A stretch of 64,000 bases of DNA, from NCBI GenBank assembly GCA_019931245.1, contig JAINDL010000030.1, forward strand, positions 1 to 64,000. Direction: 5' to 3'. The DNA comes from Bryobacteraceae bacterium CoA2 C42 (GTDB lineage: Bacteria; Acidobacteriota; Terriglobia; Bryobacterales; Bryobacteraceae). This document shows positions 1 through 12,960 of the stretch, piece by piece. Each line of letters opens with the position of its first letter. The first letter of the stretch is position 1. Both the position numbers and the translations under genes were made by a program. The notes below the pieces were generated by a model. That model searched no databases and was not told where the DNA came from. It worked only from the letters and a program-made list of their open reading frames with translations.

Positions 1-138
1 TCGACGCAGTGCCAAAGATCACTTAACAGCCGAACATAGAGCGGCCAAGCCTCGTCGTATATACGGAACCGAAACGCTATCTTTCTGGCCAAGAATGACT
101 TAAGTGGCTTTTTCGAAATTCTCGCGGGAAACTCCCGC

Positions 139-144
139 TAGGAT
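139..144 (+). promoter_or_regulatory. Putative -10 element (TAGGAT) close to the S9 peptidase start
   Basis: TAGGAT lies 6 nt before the ATG at 151, so a transcript starting the usual 6-8 nt downstream would have almost no leader. The surrounding block (CGAAAT at 114-119, TCTCGCG at 120-126, CCCGCTAGGATAC at 134-146) recurs upstream of the oxidoreductase gene at 33979. The assignment as a promoter is inference from position and recurrence. Nothing else is recognisable in bases 1-138. Confidence 0.4.
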
Positions 145-150
145 ACCGGG

Positions 151-2412
151 ATGTTGTTAACTCGTCCCGGGAGCGCCGCCACCGCTCTGCTGTTGCTGTT
201 TCCCGCCTGGCTGGCTGGTTCCGAGGAGTTGCCGGAGCGATTGCGGCGGATTTTCGATTCTCCCGCGTTTGCGCAGAAGCGATTCGGGCCGGCGCGGTGG
301 GTGCGGGGCGGGGCGGGCTATACGACGCTTGAGACGACGGCGGGCGCCAACGAGATTGTGGAGTACAACACGGTCTCGGGTGAGCGAAAGGTGGTGGTGT
401 CGGCGCGGCAACTGACGCCGCCGGGCGGGGCGCGGGCGCTGACGGTGGACGACTATGAGTGGAGCGGGGATGGGCAGCGGCTACTGATTTATACGGAGTC
501 ACGGAAGGTGTGGCGGACGAATTCCCGGGGCGATTACTGGGTGTTGGACCGGGCGGCGGGTAAGTTGCAGCGGTTGGGGGGCGGGGCGCCGGCTTCGTCG
601 TTGAGCTTTGCCAAGTTTTCGCCGGACGGCAGCCGGGTGGCTTATGTGCGGGCGAATAACTTGTATGTGGAAGAGACCGGCAGCGGGGCGGTGCGGGCGC
701 TGACGAGCGACGGGTCGGCGACGTTGGTGAACGGGGCGTCGGATTGGGTGTATGAGGAGGAGTTAAGCGTTCGGGACGGATTTCGCTGGTCGCCGGACGG
801 TAGGAGCCTTGCCTTCTGGCAGTTTGATGTGAAGGGGGTGGAGCAGTTTGCGCTGATCGACAACACGAGCGCGCTGTATCCGAAGGTGACGCAGATTCCT
901 TACCCGAAGGTGGGAACGCGCAACTCGGCGGTGCGGGTGGGGGTGATTGGGGTGGAGGGCGGAGCGGCGCGGTGGATGCAGATTCCGGGTGATCCGCGGG
1001 AGCACTACATCTTCCGGATGGAGTGGCTGGGGGACGGGACGGGCCTGGCGATTGGGCAACTGAACCGGCTGCAGAACCGGGCGACAGTGTATGTGGCGGA
1101 TCCGCAGAGTGGGGCGGCGCGGGTGATGTTTGAGGACACGGACAAGGCGTGGGTAGATGTGCCGCCGGGGGATGAGCGGAGGGGCGGTTTTGATTGGCTG
1201 CAGCAGGGCAAGAGATTGCTGTGGCTGAGCGAGCGGGACGGGTGGCGGCACGTGTACGCGGCGCCGCGGGAGGGCGGAGCGCCGGTGCTGCTGACGCCGG
1301 AGCGGGCGGATGTGTTGTCGCTTGAGGGGGTGGCGCCAGGCGGCGACTGGATCTATTACACGGCTTCGCCGGAGTGGGCGACGCAGCGGTATCTGTACCG
1401 GAGCGCGGTGGAGCGACCGGGGGCGGCGGCTCGATTGACGCCGATGGATCAGCCGGGGACGCATCGGTATGACATCTCACCCGATGGGCGGTGGGCTTTC
1501 CACACTTACTCCCGGTTTGACCGGCCGCCGGTGGTGGACTTAGTGAGCCTGCCGGAGCATAAGCGGGTGCGGGTGCTTGAGGAGAACGCGGCGCTGCGGG
1601 CGAACGCAGCGGGGACGGTGGAGCCGTGGGTGGAGTTTCTGCAGCTGGAGTTGGCGAGCGGTCCGGTGGTGGATGGGTGGTTGCTGAAGCCGCGGGGGTT
1701 CGACCCGGCGAAGAGGTATCCGCTGGTGGTGTATGTCTATGGGGAGCCGGCCGGGGTGACGGTGACGGATGCGTGGATGGGGGTGCGGGGGCTGTTTCAC
1801 CGGGCTCTGGCCGAGGAGGGGTACCTGGTGGCGAGTTTCGATACGCGGGGGACGCCGGCGCCGAAGGGGCGGGCGTGGCGGAAAGCGATTTATGGGGCGG
1901 TGGGGGTGATTTCGGCGCAGGAGCAGACGGAGGCGGTGATGGCGTTGGGGCGGTTGAAGCGTTACGTGGATTTGTCGCGGGTGGGGGTTTGGGGTTGGAG
2001 CGGGGGTGGATCGAATACGCTGAATCTGATGTTTCGTTCGCCGGATTTGTTCCGGGTGGGGGTGTCGGTGGCGCCGGTGCCGGATCAGCGGTTGTACGAC
2101 ACGATCTATCAGGAGCGATACATGGGCCTGCCGGAGGAGAATGCGGCCGGCTACCGGAGCGGTTCGCCGATCCATCATGCCGAGGGATTGCGGGGGAAGT
2201 TATTGCTGGTGCACGGGTCGGGCGATGATAACGTGCATATTCAGGGGACCCAGAAGCTGGTGAACCGGTTGGTGGAGTTAGGCAAGGCGTTTGATTACAT
2301 GGATTATCCGAACCGGACGCACGCGATCGCCGAGGGGGAGGGGACCACGCTGCATTTGTATGAGTTGATTGCGCGGTACCTTACGACGCACCTGCCGGCC
2401 GGGGGGCGGTAA
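151..2412 (+). CDS. Secreted S9 family peptidase, dipeptidyl-peptidase IV-like
   Basis: Serine exopeptidase expected to release N-terminal dipeptides from peptides in the periplasm or outside the cell. The 753-residue protein starts with a hydrophobic signal sequence (about residues 1-24), followed by a beta-propeller domain (DPPIV_N) to about residue 500 and a C-terminal alpha/beta-hydrolase domain. The motif DWVYEEE at 198-204 matches the glutamate motif that binds the substrate amino terminus in DPP-IV (S9B) enzymes. The catalytic triad is visible as Ser617 in GWSGGG (GWSYGG is commoner), the Asp pair 692/693 in HGSGDDN, and His724 in NRTHA. Length agrees with DPP-IV relatives (about 700-770). 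A TonB-dependent receptor follows 72 nt downstream, which suggests peptide processing and uptake as a pair. Confidence 0.9.
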   Translation: MLLTRPGSAATALLLLFPAWLAGSEELPERLRRIFDSPAFAQKRFGPARWVRGGAGYTTLETTAGANEIVEYNTVSGERKVVVSARQLTPPGGARALTVDDYEWSGDGQRLLIYTESRKVWRTNSRGDYWVLDRAAGKLQRLGGGAPASSLSFAKFSPDGSRVAYVRANNLYVEETGSGAVRALTSDGSATLVNGASDWVYEEELSVRDGFRWSPDGRSLAFWQFDVKGVEQFALIDNTSALYPKVTQIPYPKVGTRNSAVRVGVIGVEGGAARWMQIPGDPREHYIFRMEWLGDGTGLAIGQLNRLQNRATVYVADPQSGAARVMFEDTDKAWVDVPPGDERRGGFDWLQQGKRLLWLSERDGWRHVYAAPREGGAPVLLTPERADVLSLEGVAPGGDWIYYTASPEWATQRYLYRSAVERPGAAARLTPMDQPGTHRYDISPDGRWAFHTYSRFDRPPVVDLVSLPEHKRVRVLEENAALRANAAGTVEPWVEFLQLELASGPVVDGWLLKPRGFDPAKRYPLVVYVYGEPAGVTVTDAWMGVRGLFHRALAEEGYLVASFDTRGTPAPKGRAWRKAIYGAVGVISAQEQTEAVMALGRLKRYVDLSRVGVWGWSGGGSNTLNLMFRSPDLFRVGVSVAPVPDQRLYDTIYQERYMGLPEENAAGYRSGSPIHHAEGLRGKLLLVHGSGDDNVHIQGTQKLVNRLVELGKAFDYMDYPNRTHAIAEGEGTTLHLYELIARYLTTHLPAGGR

Positions 2413-2444
2413 CGCGGGGGGGAGTATCTGGCGCTGAAATTGTG

Positions 2445-2450
2445 TAGAAT
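2445..2450 (+). promoter_or_regulatory. Possible extended -10 (TGTGTAGAAT) before the TonB-dependent receptor gene
   Basis: TAGAAT preceded by TGTG at 2441-2444 lies in the 72-nt gap between the peptidase and the receptor. No convincing -35 is visible 17 nt upstream. A Shine-Dalgarno-like TGAGGT (2474-2479) precedes the ATG at 2485. The receptor may therefore have its own promoter. Confidence 0.35.
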
Positions 2451-2484
2451 CTTGGCGTGTAGTTCACTCTGACCTGAGGTTACT

Positions 2485-5400
2485 ATGAAATATTTTTCAT
2501 GTTGGTCGTTGGTATGTTTTCTATCCAGTGTCGCCTTTGCCCAGACGACATCGACAGAGATACTGGGAAGTGTATTGGATCCGTCCGGGGCATCGATTCC
2601 GGGCGCGTCGGTGGTGCTGCGCCGGGCTTCGACGGGGGAGACGCGGCAGGCGGTGACGAATAAAGACGGGAACTACAATTTCCCCTTGATCGACGTGGGC
2701 GAGTACACGATCAAGGTAACGGCGAACGGTTTTACGACGCAGGAGCAGAAGAATATCACGGTGCAGTTGCAGCAGAAGGCGCGCGTGGATTTTTCGCTGC
2801 AGGTGGGTAAGTCGACCGAGGTGATTGAGGTGACGGCGACCGGCATTGCGCTCAAGACCGAGGATGCTTCGGTGGGCGGCAATATTGATAACAAGCGGGT
2901 GGTGGAGCTGCCGTTGAACGGGCGCAACGTGGCGACGCTGGCGGTGCTGGTGCCCGGGGTGCAGTTTGGGATCCGGATGGGCCTGGACGGGTCGGGTGGT
3001 TTTCCGATTCCCGGCAACGGCGTGGCGATTTCGGCCAACGGGCAGCGCGAGGTAAATCAGCAGGTGACGCTCGATGGCGTAATTGCGACCGAGCCGCGGA
3101 TCAACACGGCTTCGTTTTCGCCGTCGATTGACGCGCTTGAAGAGTTCAAGGTGCAGACGTCGTCCTATTCGGCCGAGTACGGGCAGAACTCGGGCGCGAT
3201 TATGCAGATGGTGGTGAAGTCCGGGACGAATAACTTTCACGGGACGCTGTACGAGTTTCTGCGCAACGACAAGTTTGCCGCCAAGGATTACTTTCTGAAC
3301 TTCCAACAGCCGGCAGGCAGCCGGCTCTCGCCGAAGCCGGTGCTGCGGCGGAACCAGTTCGGGGTTTTTGTGAGCGGTCCGGTGCTGTTTCCGAAGATTT
3401 ATAACGGCAAGGACCGGACGTTCTGGAGCTTTAACTTTGAGGGCCGGCGGGAGACGCGCGAGGTGGTGCAGGAGGCGTTCTGGTTTCCGGAGTCGTTTCG
3501 GCGAGGCGATTTTTCGTCATTGCTGACGCCGCCGCTCAACGCGGCCGGGGTGCCGATCCGGCAGCCTACCATCATTTTCGACCCGACCACGGGGGAGCCG
3601 TTCCGGGACTCCTCCGGCCGGATATCCAACATCATTCCGCCGTCGCGCATCAGCAAGCCGGCGCAGGACTTCATCAACCGTTTTCTGCCGCTGCCGATGT
3701 TCGCGCCGGCCGATCCGCTCGACATTAACGCGCGCGGGTCGGTGCCGAACGTGATCAGCAACAACCAGACGATGTTCCGCATCGACCACACGCTGAACTC
3801 GAAGGACAAGGTGTTTGTGCGGTTTATTACGGACCGCGGCAGCTGGAAGAACGGGTTCATTAACCCGAACTTTGACTACTTCGTCACGTCCATCAACACG
3901 AACATGGCGGCGCAGTGGGTGCGGATCATCAATCCGACGACGGTGAACGAGTTCCGCTACGGGTTGAACAAGTCGGACAACAACACGCTGAATCCGCGCA
4001 CGAATACGGGGTTTGATCTCGATTCGCTCGGTTTGGGGCAATTCCGGGTTACCTCCGGCCGGAAGTTAACGGACCGGGAGGTGGGGCTGCCGTCGACGAT
4101 TATTGGCGGGGACCGCGATGGCGGCAACGGGTATGACTTCAATACGGTGCACCAGATTACGAATAACCTGTCGATGACGCGCGGGTCGCATACGTTTAAG
4201 ACCGGTTTTGAGTTCCGGCGGTTGCTGCTCGACCGGGCGGCGGCGAACGTGCCGCGCGGATCGATTGGCTGCTGCCCGGGCGGCTACAGCCTGGCGGGCT
4301 GGCTGATGGGCTATTTCGGCAACACGGAGACGGGCGAGGGCTTCCCGTTTACGGCGCCACGGCAGAACCGGTGGTCGGGTTACTTTCTCGATGACTGGAA
4401 GGTGACGCGGAAGCTGACGATGAACATTGGCGTACGGTGGGACCTGTTCCAGGTGCCGCTTGATTCGTTCGGGGCGTGGCGGTCACTGCGGCTGGACGTG
4501 CTGACGCGGGTGCCGGACGGGCGGAGCCTACCGACGGTGATTCCCGAGGTGAACAAGGTGAACTGGTCGTCGTATAACTCGGACAACCGGTACTTCATGC
4601 CGCGGATTGGCCTGGCCTACCGGGCGACGAACAAGTGGGTGATCCGGTCCGGTTTCGGATGGTTCGCCAACGCGCAGCAGTTGAATAACTTCACGATTCT
4701 GAACCTGGTGCCGCCGATTTCGGGTACGATCGCCTACCAGACGCAGGAGGATATTCTGCCGGTGTTCCCGTACGAGTACGCGGGGCGGACTTACAACGTG
4801 CAGACGGTAAGACTGCGGCCGGGCTTTATCAATTCGGTGGGGAATCTCTACGGCGCCGGGGCGGGTTCGATCTCCTCGGTGCGGAATACGATTCTGGTGC
4901 CGCCGGACAATAAGGCGTCGAACCACTGGCAGTGGAGTTTTGACCTGCAGCGGGAGCTGCCGTTTAACGTGCTGGCGACGGTGGGCTACGTGGGGAGCAA
5001 GACGAACCACCTGGATAACACGGTGACCTTCAACAACCCGGATCCGGCGTATCTGAATACGAACATCCAGGCGCGGCGGCCCTATCCGTTCCACGTTTCG
5101 CAGGGCGAGGTGGATGCGGCGGGCAACCCGCGGATCTTCGGGACGGGGAACATCCGGTATCTCGACTCCTACGGCAACGGCAGTTACCATGCGCTGCAGG
5201 TGAATATCGAGAAGCGGTACAGCCATGGTCTGGTGCTGGGCTGGGCGTACACGTATTCGAAGGCGCTGGGTGAAGGCTATGGCCGGAACGAGAGCGGCGC
5301 GGGGGTTTCGAATGGGTATCAGAACCCGCGGGACCGGCGGCAGGCGCGGTCGCGGTTCGGTTTCGATGTTACGCATAACTCGGTGCTGAACTTCGTGTAC

Positions 5401-5940
5401 GAGATGCCGTTCTTGAACCGCTTCAAGGGCGTAGCCGGCGCGTTTTTGGCGGGGTGGCAGACGAACGGCGTCTACACGCTGCGCACGGGTTTCCCGTTTA
5501 CGGTCAACGGCGGGAACCTGAATACGGGCGGGTTTACGCTGCCGGACCGGTTGGAGGACGGGCGGTTACTCGATCAGGCGACGCGGCAGCGGTGGTACAA
5601 CACGCAAGCCTTCCGGCGGACCGATTGCAACATCAACGGGCGGCCGGACCTTTGCAAGTATGGCAACGCGGCGATGGACGCGATGGTGAGTCCGGGAGGG
5701 AACACGATGGACTTCTCGATGTACAAGAACTGGAAGCTGCGGTTCTTGGGCGAGCAGGGCCGGATTCAGTTCCGTTCCGAGTTTTTCAATCTGTTCAACA
5801 CGCCGAACTTTGGGCAGCCGAACGGGATCAGCTTTACGACGACGAGCTCGGTTACGCCGGACGGGCCACGCGACGCGGAGATTCGGAGTTTGCGGAACCC
5901 GATGCGGGTGATTCAGTTTGCGGCGAAGATCTACTTTTAG
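2485..5940 (+). CDS. TonB-dependent receptor with N-terminal carboxypeptidase regulatory-like domain (Oar-like)
   Basis: Outer-membrane beta-barrel for energised uptake of a large substrate, probably a carbohydrate, peptide or siderophore; the substrate cannot be read from sequence. The 1151-residue protein has a signal peptide (cleavage near residue 20, after SVAFA), a carboxypeptidase regulatory-like beta-sandwich at about 24-110 (the GSVLDPSGASIPGASV and DGNYNFPLIDVGEYTI segments), a plug domain to about residue 245, and a long barrel ending in a terminal Phe, as outer-membrane proteins typically do. No clear TonB box was found. Such Oar-like receptors occur in very large numbers in Solibacter-type genomes. 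The neighbouring secreted dipeptidyl peptidase suggests peptide-linked substrates. Confidence 0.9.
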   Translation: MKYFSCWSLVCFLSSVAFAQTTSTEILGSVLDPSGASIPGASVVLRRASTGETRQAVTNKDGNYNFPLIDVGEYTIKVTANGFTTQEQKNITVQLQQKARVDFSLQVGKSTEVIEVTATGIALKTEDASVGGNIDNKRVVELPLNGRNVATLAVLVPGVQFGIRMGLDGSGGFPIPGNGVAISANGQREVNQQVTLDGVIATEPRINTASFSPSIDALEEFKVQTSSYSAEYGQNSGAIMQMVVKSGTNNFHGTLYEFLRNDKFAAKDYFLNFQQPAGSRLSPKPVLRRNQFGVFVSGPVLFPKIYNGKDRTFWSFNFEGRRETREVVQEAFWFPESFRRGDFSSLLTPPLNAAGVPIRQPTIIFDPTTGEPFRDSSGRISNIIPPSRISKPAQDFINRFLPLPMFAPADPLDINARGSVPNVISNNQTMFRIDHTLNSKDKVFVRFITDRGSWKNGFINPNFDYFVTSINTNMAAQWVRIINPTTVNEFRYGLNKSDNNTLNPRTNTGFDLDSLGLGQFRVTSGRKLTDREVGLPSTIIGGDRDGGNGYDFNTVHQITNNLSMTRGSHTFKTGFEFRRLLLDRAAANVPRGSIGCCPGGYSLAGWLMGYFGNTETGEGFPFTAPRQNRWSGYFLDDWKVTRKLTMNIGVRWDLFQVPLDSFGAWRSLRLDVLTRVPDGRSLPTVIPEVNKVNWSSYNSDNRYFMPRIGLAYRATNKWVIRSGFGWFANAQQLNNFTILNLVPPISGTIAYQTQEDILPVFPYEYAGRTYNVQTVRLRPGFINSVGNLYGAGAGSISSVRNTILVPPDNKASNHWQWSFDLQRELPFNVLATVGYVGSKTNHLDNTVTFNNPDPAYLNTNIQARRPYPFHVSQGEVDAAGNPRIFGTGNIRYLDSYGNGSYHALQVNIEKRYSHGLVLGWAYTYSKALGEGYGRNESGAGVSNGYQNPRDRRQARSRFGFDVTHNSVLNFVYEMPFLNRFKGVAGAFLAGWQTNGVYTLRTGFPFTVNGGNLNTGGFTLPDRLEDGRLLDQATRQRWYNTQAFRRTDCNINGRPDLCKYGNAAMDAMVSPGGNTMDFSMYKNWKLRFLGEQGRIQFRSEFFNLFNTPNFGQPNGISFTTTSSVTPDGPRDAEIRSLRNPMRVIQFAAKIYF

Positions 5941-5950
5941 GTAGTTGAAG

Positions 5951-5992
5951 CTTGGGTGGCGCGGGGCGCGAGAGCGGGCCGCGCCACCCAAG
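5951..5992 (+). terminator. Perfect 14-bp inverted repeat, likely transcription terminator
   Basis: The arms 5951-5964 (CTTGGGTGGCGCGG) and 5979-5992 (CCGCGCCACCCAAG) are exact reverse complements separated by a 14-nt loop, beginning 11 nt after the receptor stop codon. There is no U-run on the plus strand after the stem, so it is either a non-canonical intrinsic terminator or an mRNA 3'-end stabiliser. It separates the receptor gene from the convergent DUF1501 gene. Confidence 0.6.
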
Positions 5993-6183
5993 TGGAAAAA
6001 CTGATTGAGTTTTCGCCGGCTTAGCGCGTTAGGGTGCAGGAGAAACTGCGATGCCTTCTACCCAAACGATGCCAGCCGATGATGTGCTGATCCAACTGGC
6101 CGCGATTTCGCTTCGCCGCCTGTGGGAGGACGAAGAGCGGGCCGACCGGATCGGCGACCGGATTGAACAGGACCTGCTGCGCC

Positions 6184-7569
<1,386 letters not shown>

Positions 7570-7588
7570 GGCATTCCGTTGAGGGTTT

Positions 7589-10768
<3,180 letters not shown>

Positions 10769-10807
10769 GCCTCTGATGCTATCACCGGCGCATGGGGCCG
10801 TGGGGCT

Positions 10808-11791
10808 TCAGGCGGACTGGAATTCGATGCGGGCGCCGCGGCGGGAGACGCCCGTGATGCGGGTGGCCTGGGCGGGCAGGGCGCGGAGGAAGAGGGAGTA
10901 GGAGCGCTCGACGGTCTGGCCGGCATCGAGGAAGGCGACCAGGGGCCGGCCGAGCATTTTGCCGCGGCGGATGAGTTCGGGGTAGGGCTGGTGGAGGCCG
11001 GTGGAGCCGAACTCGAGGCCGCGGGCGGCGGGGCGGCCGTTGGCGACATCGCGCCAGATGTTGAGCCAGGGGTAGTCGCTGGTTTTCCAAAGGTAGCCGA
11101 GGACGAGGCCGGCCGTGGGGCTGGCGGCGGTGACCCAGCCGGTGTCGCCTTCGACGATGTAGGAGACGACGTTGGGCAGGGGGTCGTTGGTGAGGCGGCG
11201 GAGGTCGGCCGAGTGGGCGCGGGGCCAGGCGAGGGGGGCCTGGTCCGGGGTGGTTTGGGCGAAGCCGAGGCCGGCGTTCGCGTCGACGAAGGTTTTTTCG
11301 TCGAGGAAGGGCGGGGCGATGGTGGGGTGTTGGACGATGTTGTAGACGCGGCCGGTGGGGTTGCGATTGGTGACGCGTTCGCGGACGTGGAGGGTGTCGC
11401 CGGCCAGATCGCAGTCGCGTTCGATGGTGAAGTTGGCGAGGGGCAGATGGGCCGAGAGAGAGCGGGGGCCGGTGGCTTTCCAGAGCACGCGGGGGGCTTC
11501 GCCGTGGTAGGGCACGCCGCGGGCGGCTTCGGCATCGGAGGGGGCGCCCCAGCGGTCGCAGCAGACGAAGTGGCCGCGGAGGGGTTCGACTTTGGCTTCG
11601 ACGTTTTGGACCCAGTTGAAGGGGTTGACGTTGTTGCCGGCGAGGCGGAAGTCGACGAGGGAGCCGCCGCGGAGGTCGAAGGCAACGGTGGCCTGGGGGG
11701 ATTTGAGGGTCCAGAGCGGGGGAGCGGCGGCGCGGCCGAGGGCGGCGCTGGCGAGGAGTGCGGCGGCGTTGCGGCGGGTCATGATGTTCAA
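10808..11791 (-). CDS. Galactose-mutarotase-fold protein, secreted (aldose epimerase-like)
   Basis: 327-residue protein that may bind or epimerise a sugar. It starts with a probable Tat/Sec signal (TRRNAAALLASAALGRAAA). The body reads as a beta-sandwich of the galactose mutarotase-like superfamily: ATVAFDLRGGSLVDFRLAG near the start, ERDCDLAGDTLHVRERVTNRNP mid-protein, and a conserved HPTIAPPFLD segment near residues 150-160. Catalytic residues were not assigned. Its start overlaps the end of the upstream SelA-like gene by 4 nt (ATGA), indicating translational coupling. It may be a lyase-associated or DUF4432-type protein rather than a true mutarotase. Confidence 0.6.
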   Translation of the reverse strand: MNIMTRRNAAALLASAALGRAAAPPLWTLKSPQATVAFDLRGGSLVDFRLAGNNVNPFNWVQNVEAKVEPLRGHFVCCDRWGAPSDAEAARGVPYHGEAPRVLWKATGPRSLSAHLPLANFTIERDCDLAGDTLHVRERVTNRNPTGRVYNIVQHPTIAPPFLDEKTFVDANAGLGFAQTTPDQAPLAWPRAHSADLRRLTNDPLPNVVSYIVEGDTGWVTAASPTAGLVLGYLWKTSDYPWLNIWRDVANGRPAARGLEFGSTGLHQPYPELIRRGKMLGRPLVAFLDAGQTVERSYSLFLRALPAQATRITGVSRRGARIEFQSA

Positions 11792-12954
11792 GACGGTATC
11801 ACGATCGCCTGCAGTCTGGCAGCGAGGAGGGGGAGATCTTCCGGGCGCAGGCAGGTGGGGTTGATGCGGAGGAGGCCCTGGTCGAGAGCGCCTGGGTCGA
11901 GGTGGATGGCGGGGTGGCCGTTCTGGAGTTCGACCAGCGCCTGACGCGCGTTGGCGGCGGCGAGCAGGAGCAGGGGAACGGGGCCGGGGCGGAGGGTGAA
12001 GGGGAGTTCGGGGGCGAGTTGGCGGAGTTGATCCAGGATCTGCTGGTGGCGCGCGGCGCGGGAGGCGTCGCTTTCCGCGGCGAAGAGTTCGAGGGCGGTG
12101 AGGAGGCCGACGATGGTTTCCTTGCCGATTTTGGCGGAGCGTCCAATGCCGTGGGTGGGGAGACCGGGGAGGCGCTGTTTGTCGATCAGCGTGGGCGGGG
12201 GATTCCAGGAGGGCCAGTCGAGATCGAGGTCGAGGTTCTGGAGGATGGCGGACATGATGAGGTCGCGGCGGCCGCAGAGGATGCCGGAGCCCTGGGGGCC
12301 GTTGATGGCTTTGCCGCCGGAGAAGGCGATGAGGTCGGCGCCGGTGGCGGGGAGGGCGCGGAGGTTGGCGACCGGGGGGAGTTGCGCGGCGGCATCGACG
12401 AGGACGGGGAGTCGGTGCTGGTGGGCGAGTTCGACGACTTCGGCGAGCGAGGGTTGGGAGCGGGGGGTGAGTACGTAGAGGATGGCGGCGGTGGCGGGGG
12501 TGATGGCGGTGGCGATCTCCCAGAGTTCGGCGTCGCGAATGCCGGCGCCGGAGTAACGGTCGGGCAGGCCGACTTCGACGAGGCGGGCGCCGGCGGCGCG
12601 GACGGCGTGGTCGTAGGCGTTGCGCTGGCTGCGGACGACAATGATTTCGTGGGGCATGCCGGTTGCGTCCGGCAGGCGGGCCATGCGGGCGGGGTCGAGG
12701 CGGGCGAGGCAGGCGGCGGCGCCGAGCAGGAGGCCGGCGGCGGCGCCGGAGGTGACAATGCCGGCTTCGGCGCCGGTGTGGCGGGCGATGACGGCGCTGG
12801 CGGCGGCCTGGAGATCGGCCATGTCGACACAGAGGCTGGCGGCTTCGGCCATGGCGGCGGTGACGGCGGGGGAGAGTAGACCGCCGGAGACCCGCGTGGA
12901 GGGGCCTTTGGCGTTAATGATGGGGGTGAGGCCGAGGGCGGCGTAAACAGACAT
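11788..12954 (-). CDS. SelA-like PLP-dependent enzyme (aminotransferase class V fold)
   Basis: 388-residue PLP enzyme resembling the L-seryl-tRNA(Sec) selenium transferase family in its short bacterial form, which includes sugar-acid ammonia-lyases such as D-glucosaminate-6-phosphate ammonia-lyase. The motif FSGGKAINGPQGSGIL holds the predicted Schiff-base Lys215, and VDAAAQLPP holds the cofactor-binding Asp187. It lacks the N-terminal extension of true SelA, which is about 460 residues, so a role in selenocysteine synthesis is unlikely despite the selenoprotein gene at 38682. It starts 6 nt after the nucleotidyltransferase stop and overlaps the mutarotase-like gene downstream. Confidence 0.75.
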   Translation of the reverse strand: MSVYAALGLTPIINAKGPSTRVSGGLLSPAVTAAMAEAASLCVDMADLQAAASAVIARHTGAEAGIVTSGAAAGLLLGAAACLARLDPARMARLPDATGMPHEIIVVRSQRNAYDHAVRAAGARLVEVGLPDRYSGAGIRDAELWEIATAITPATAAILYVLTPRSQPSLAEVVELAHQHRLPVLVDAAAQLPPVANLRALPATGADLIAFSGGKAINGPQGSGILCGRRDLIMSAILQNLDLDLDWPSWNPPPTLIDKQRLPGLPTHGIGRSAKIGKETIVGLLTALELFAAESDASRAARHQQILDQLRQLAPELPFTLRPGPVPLLLLAAANARQALVELQNGHPAIHLDPGALDQGLLRINPTCLRPEDLPLLAARLQAIVIPS

Positions 12955-12960
12955 GCTTCC

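Noticed and set aside
11788-12954. True selenocysteine synthase SelA supporting the selenoprotein
   Set aside because: The protein is about 390 residues, lacks the N-terminal SelA domain and lies with sugar genes; the PLP motifs fit the sugar-acid lyase branch of the family better.
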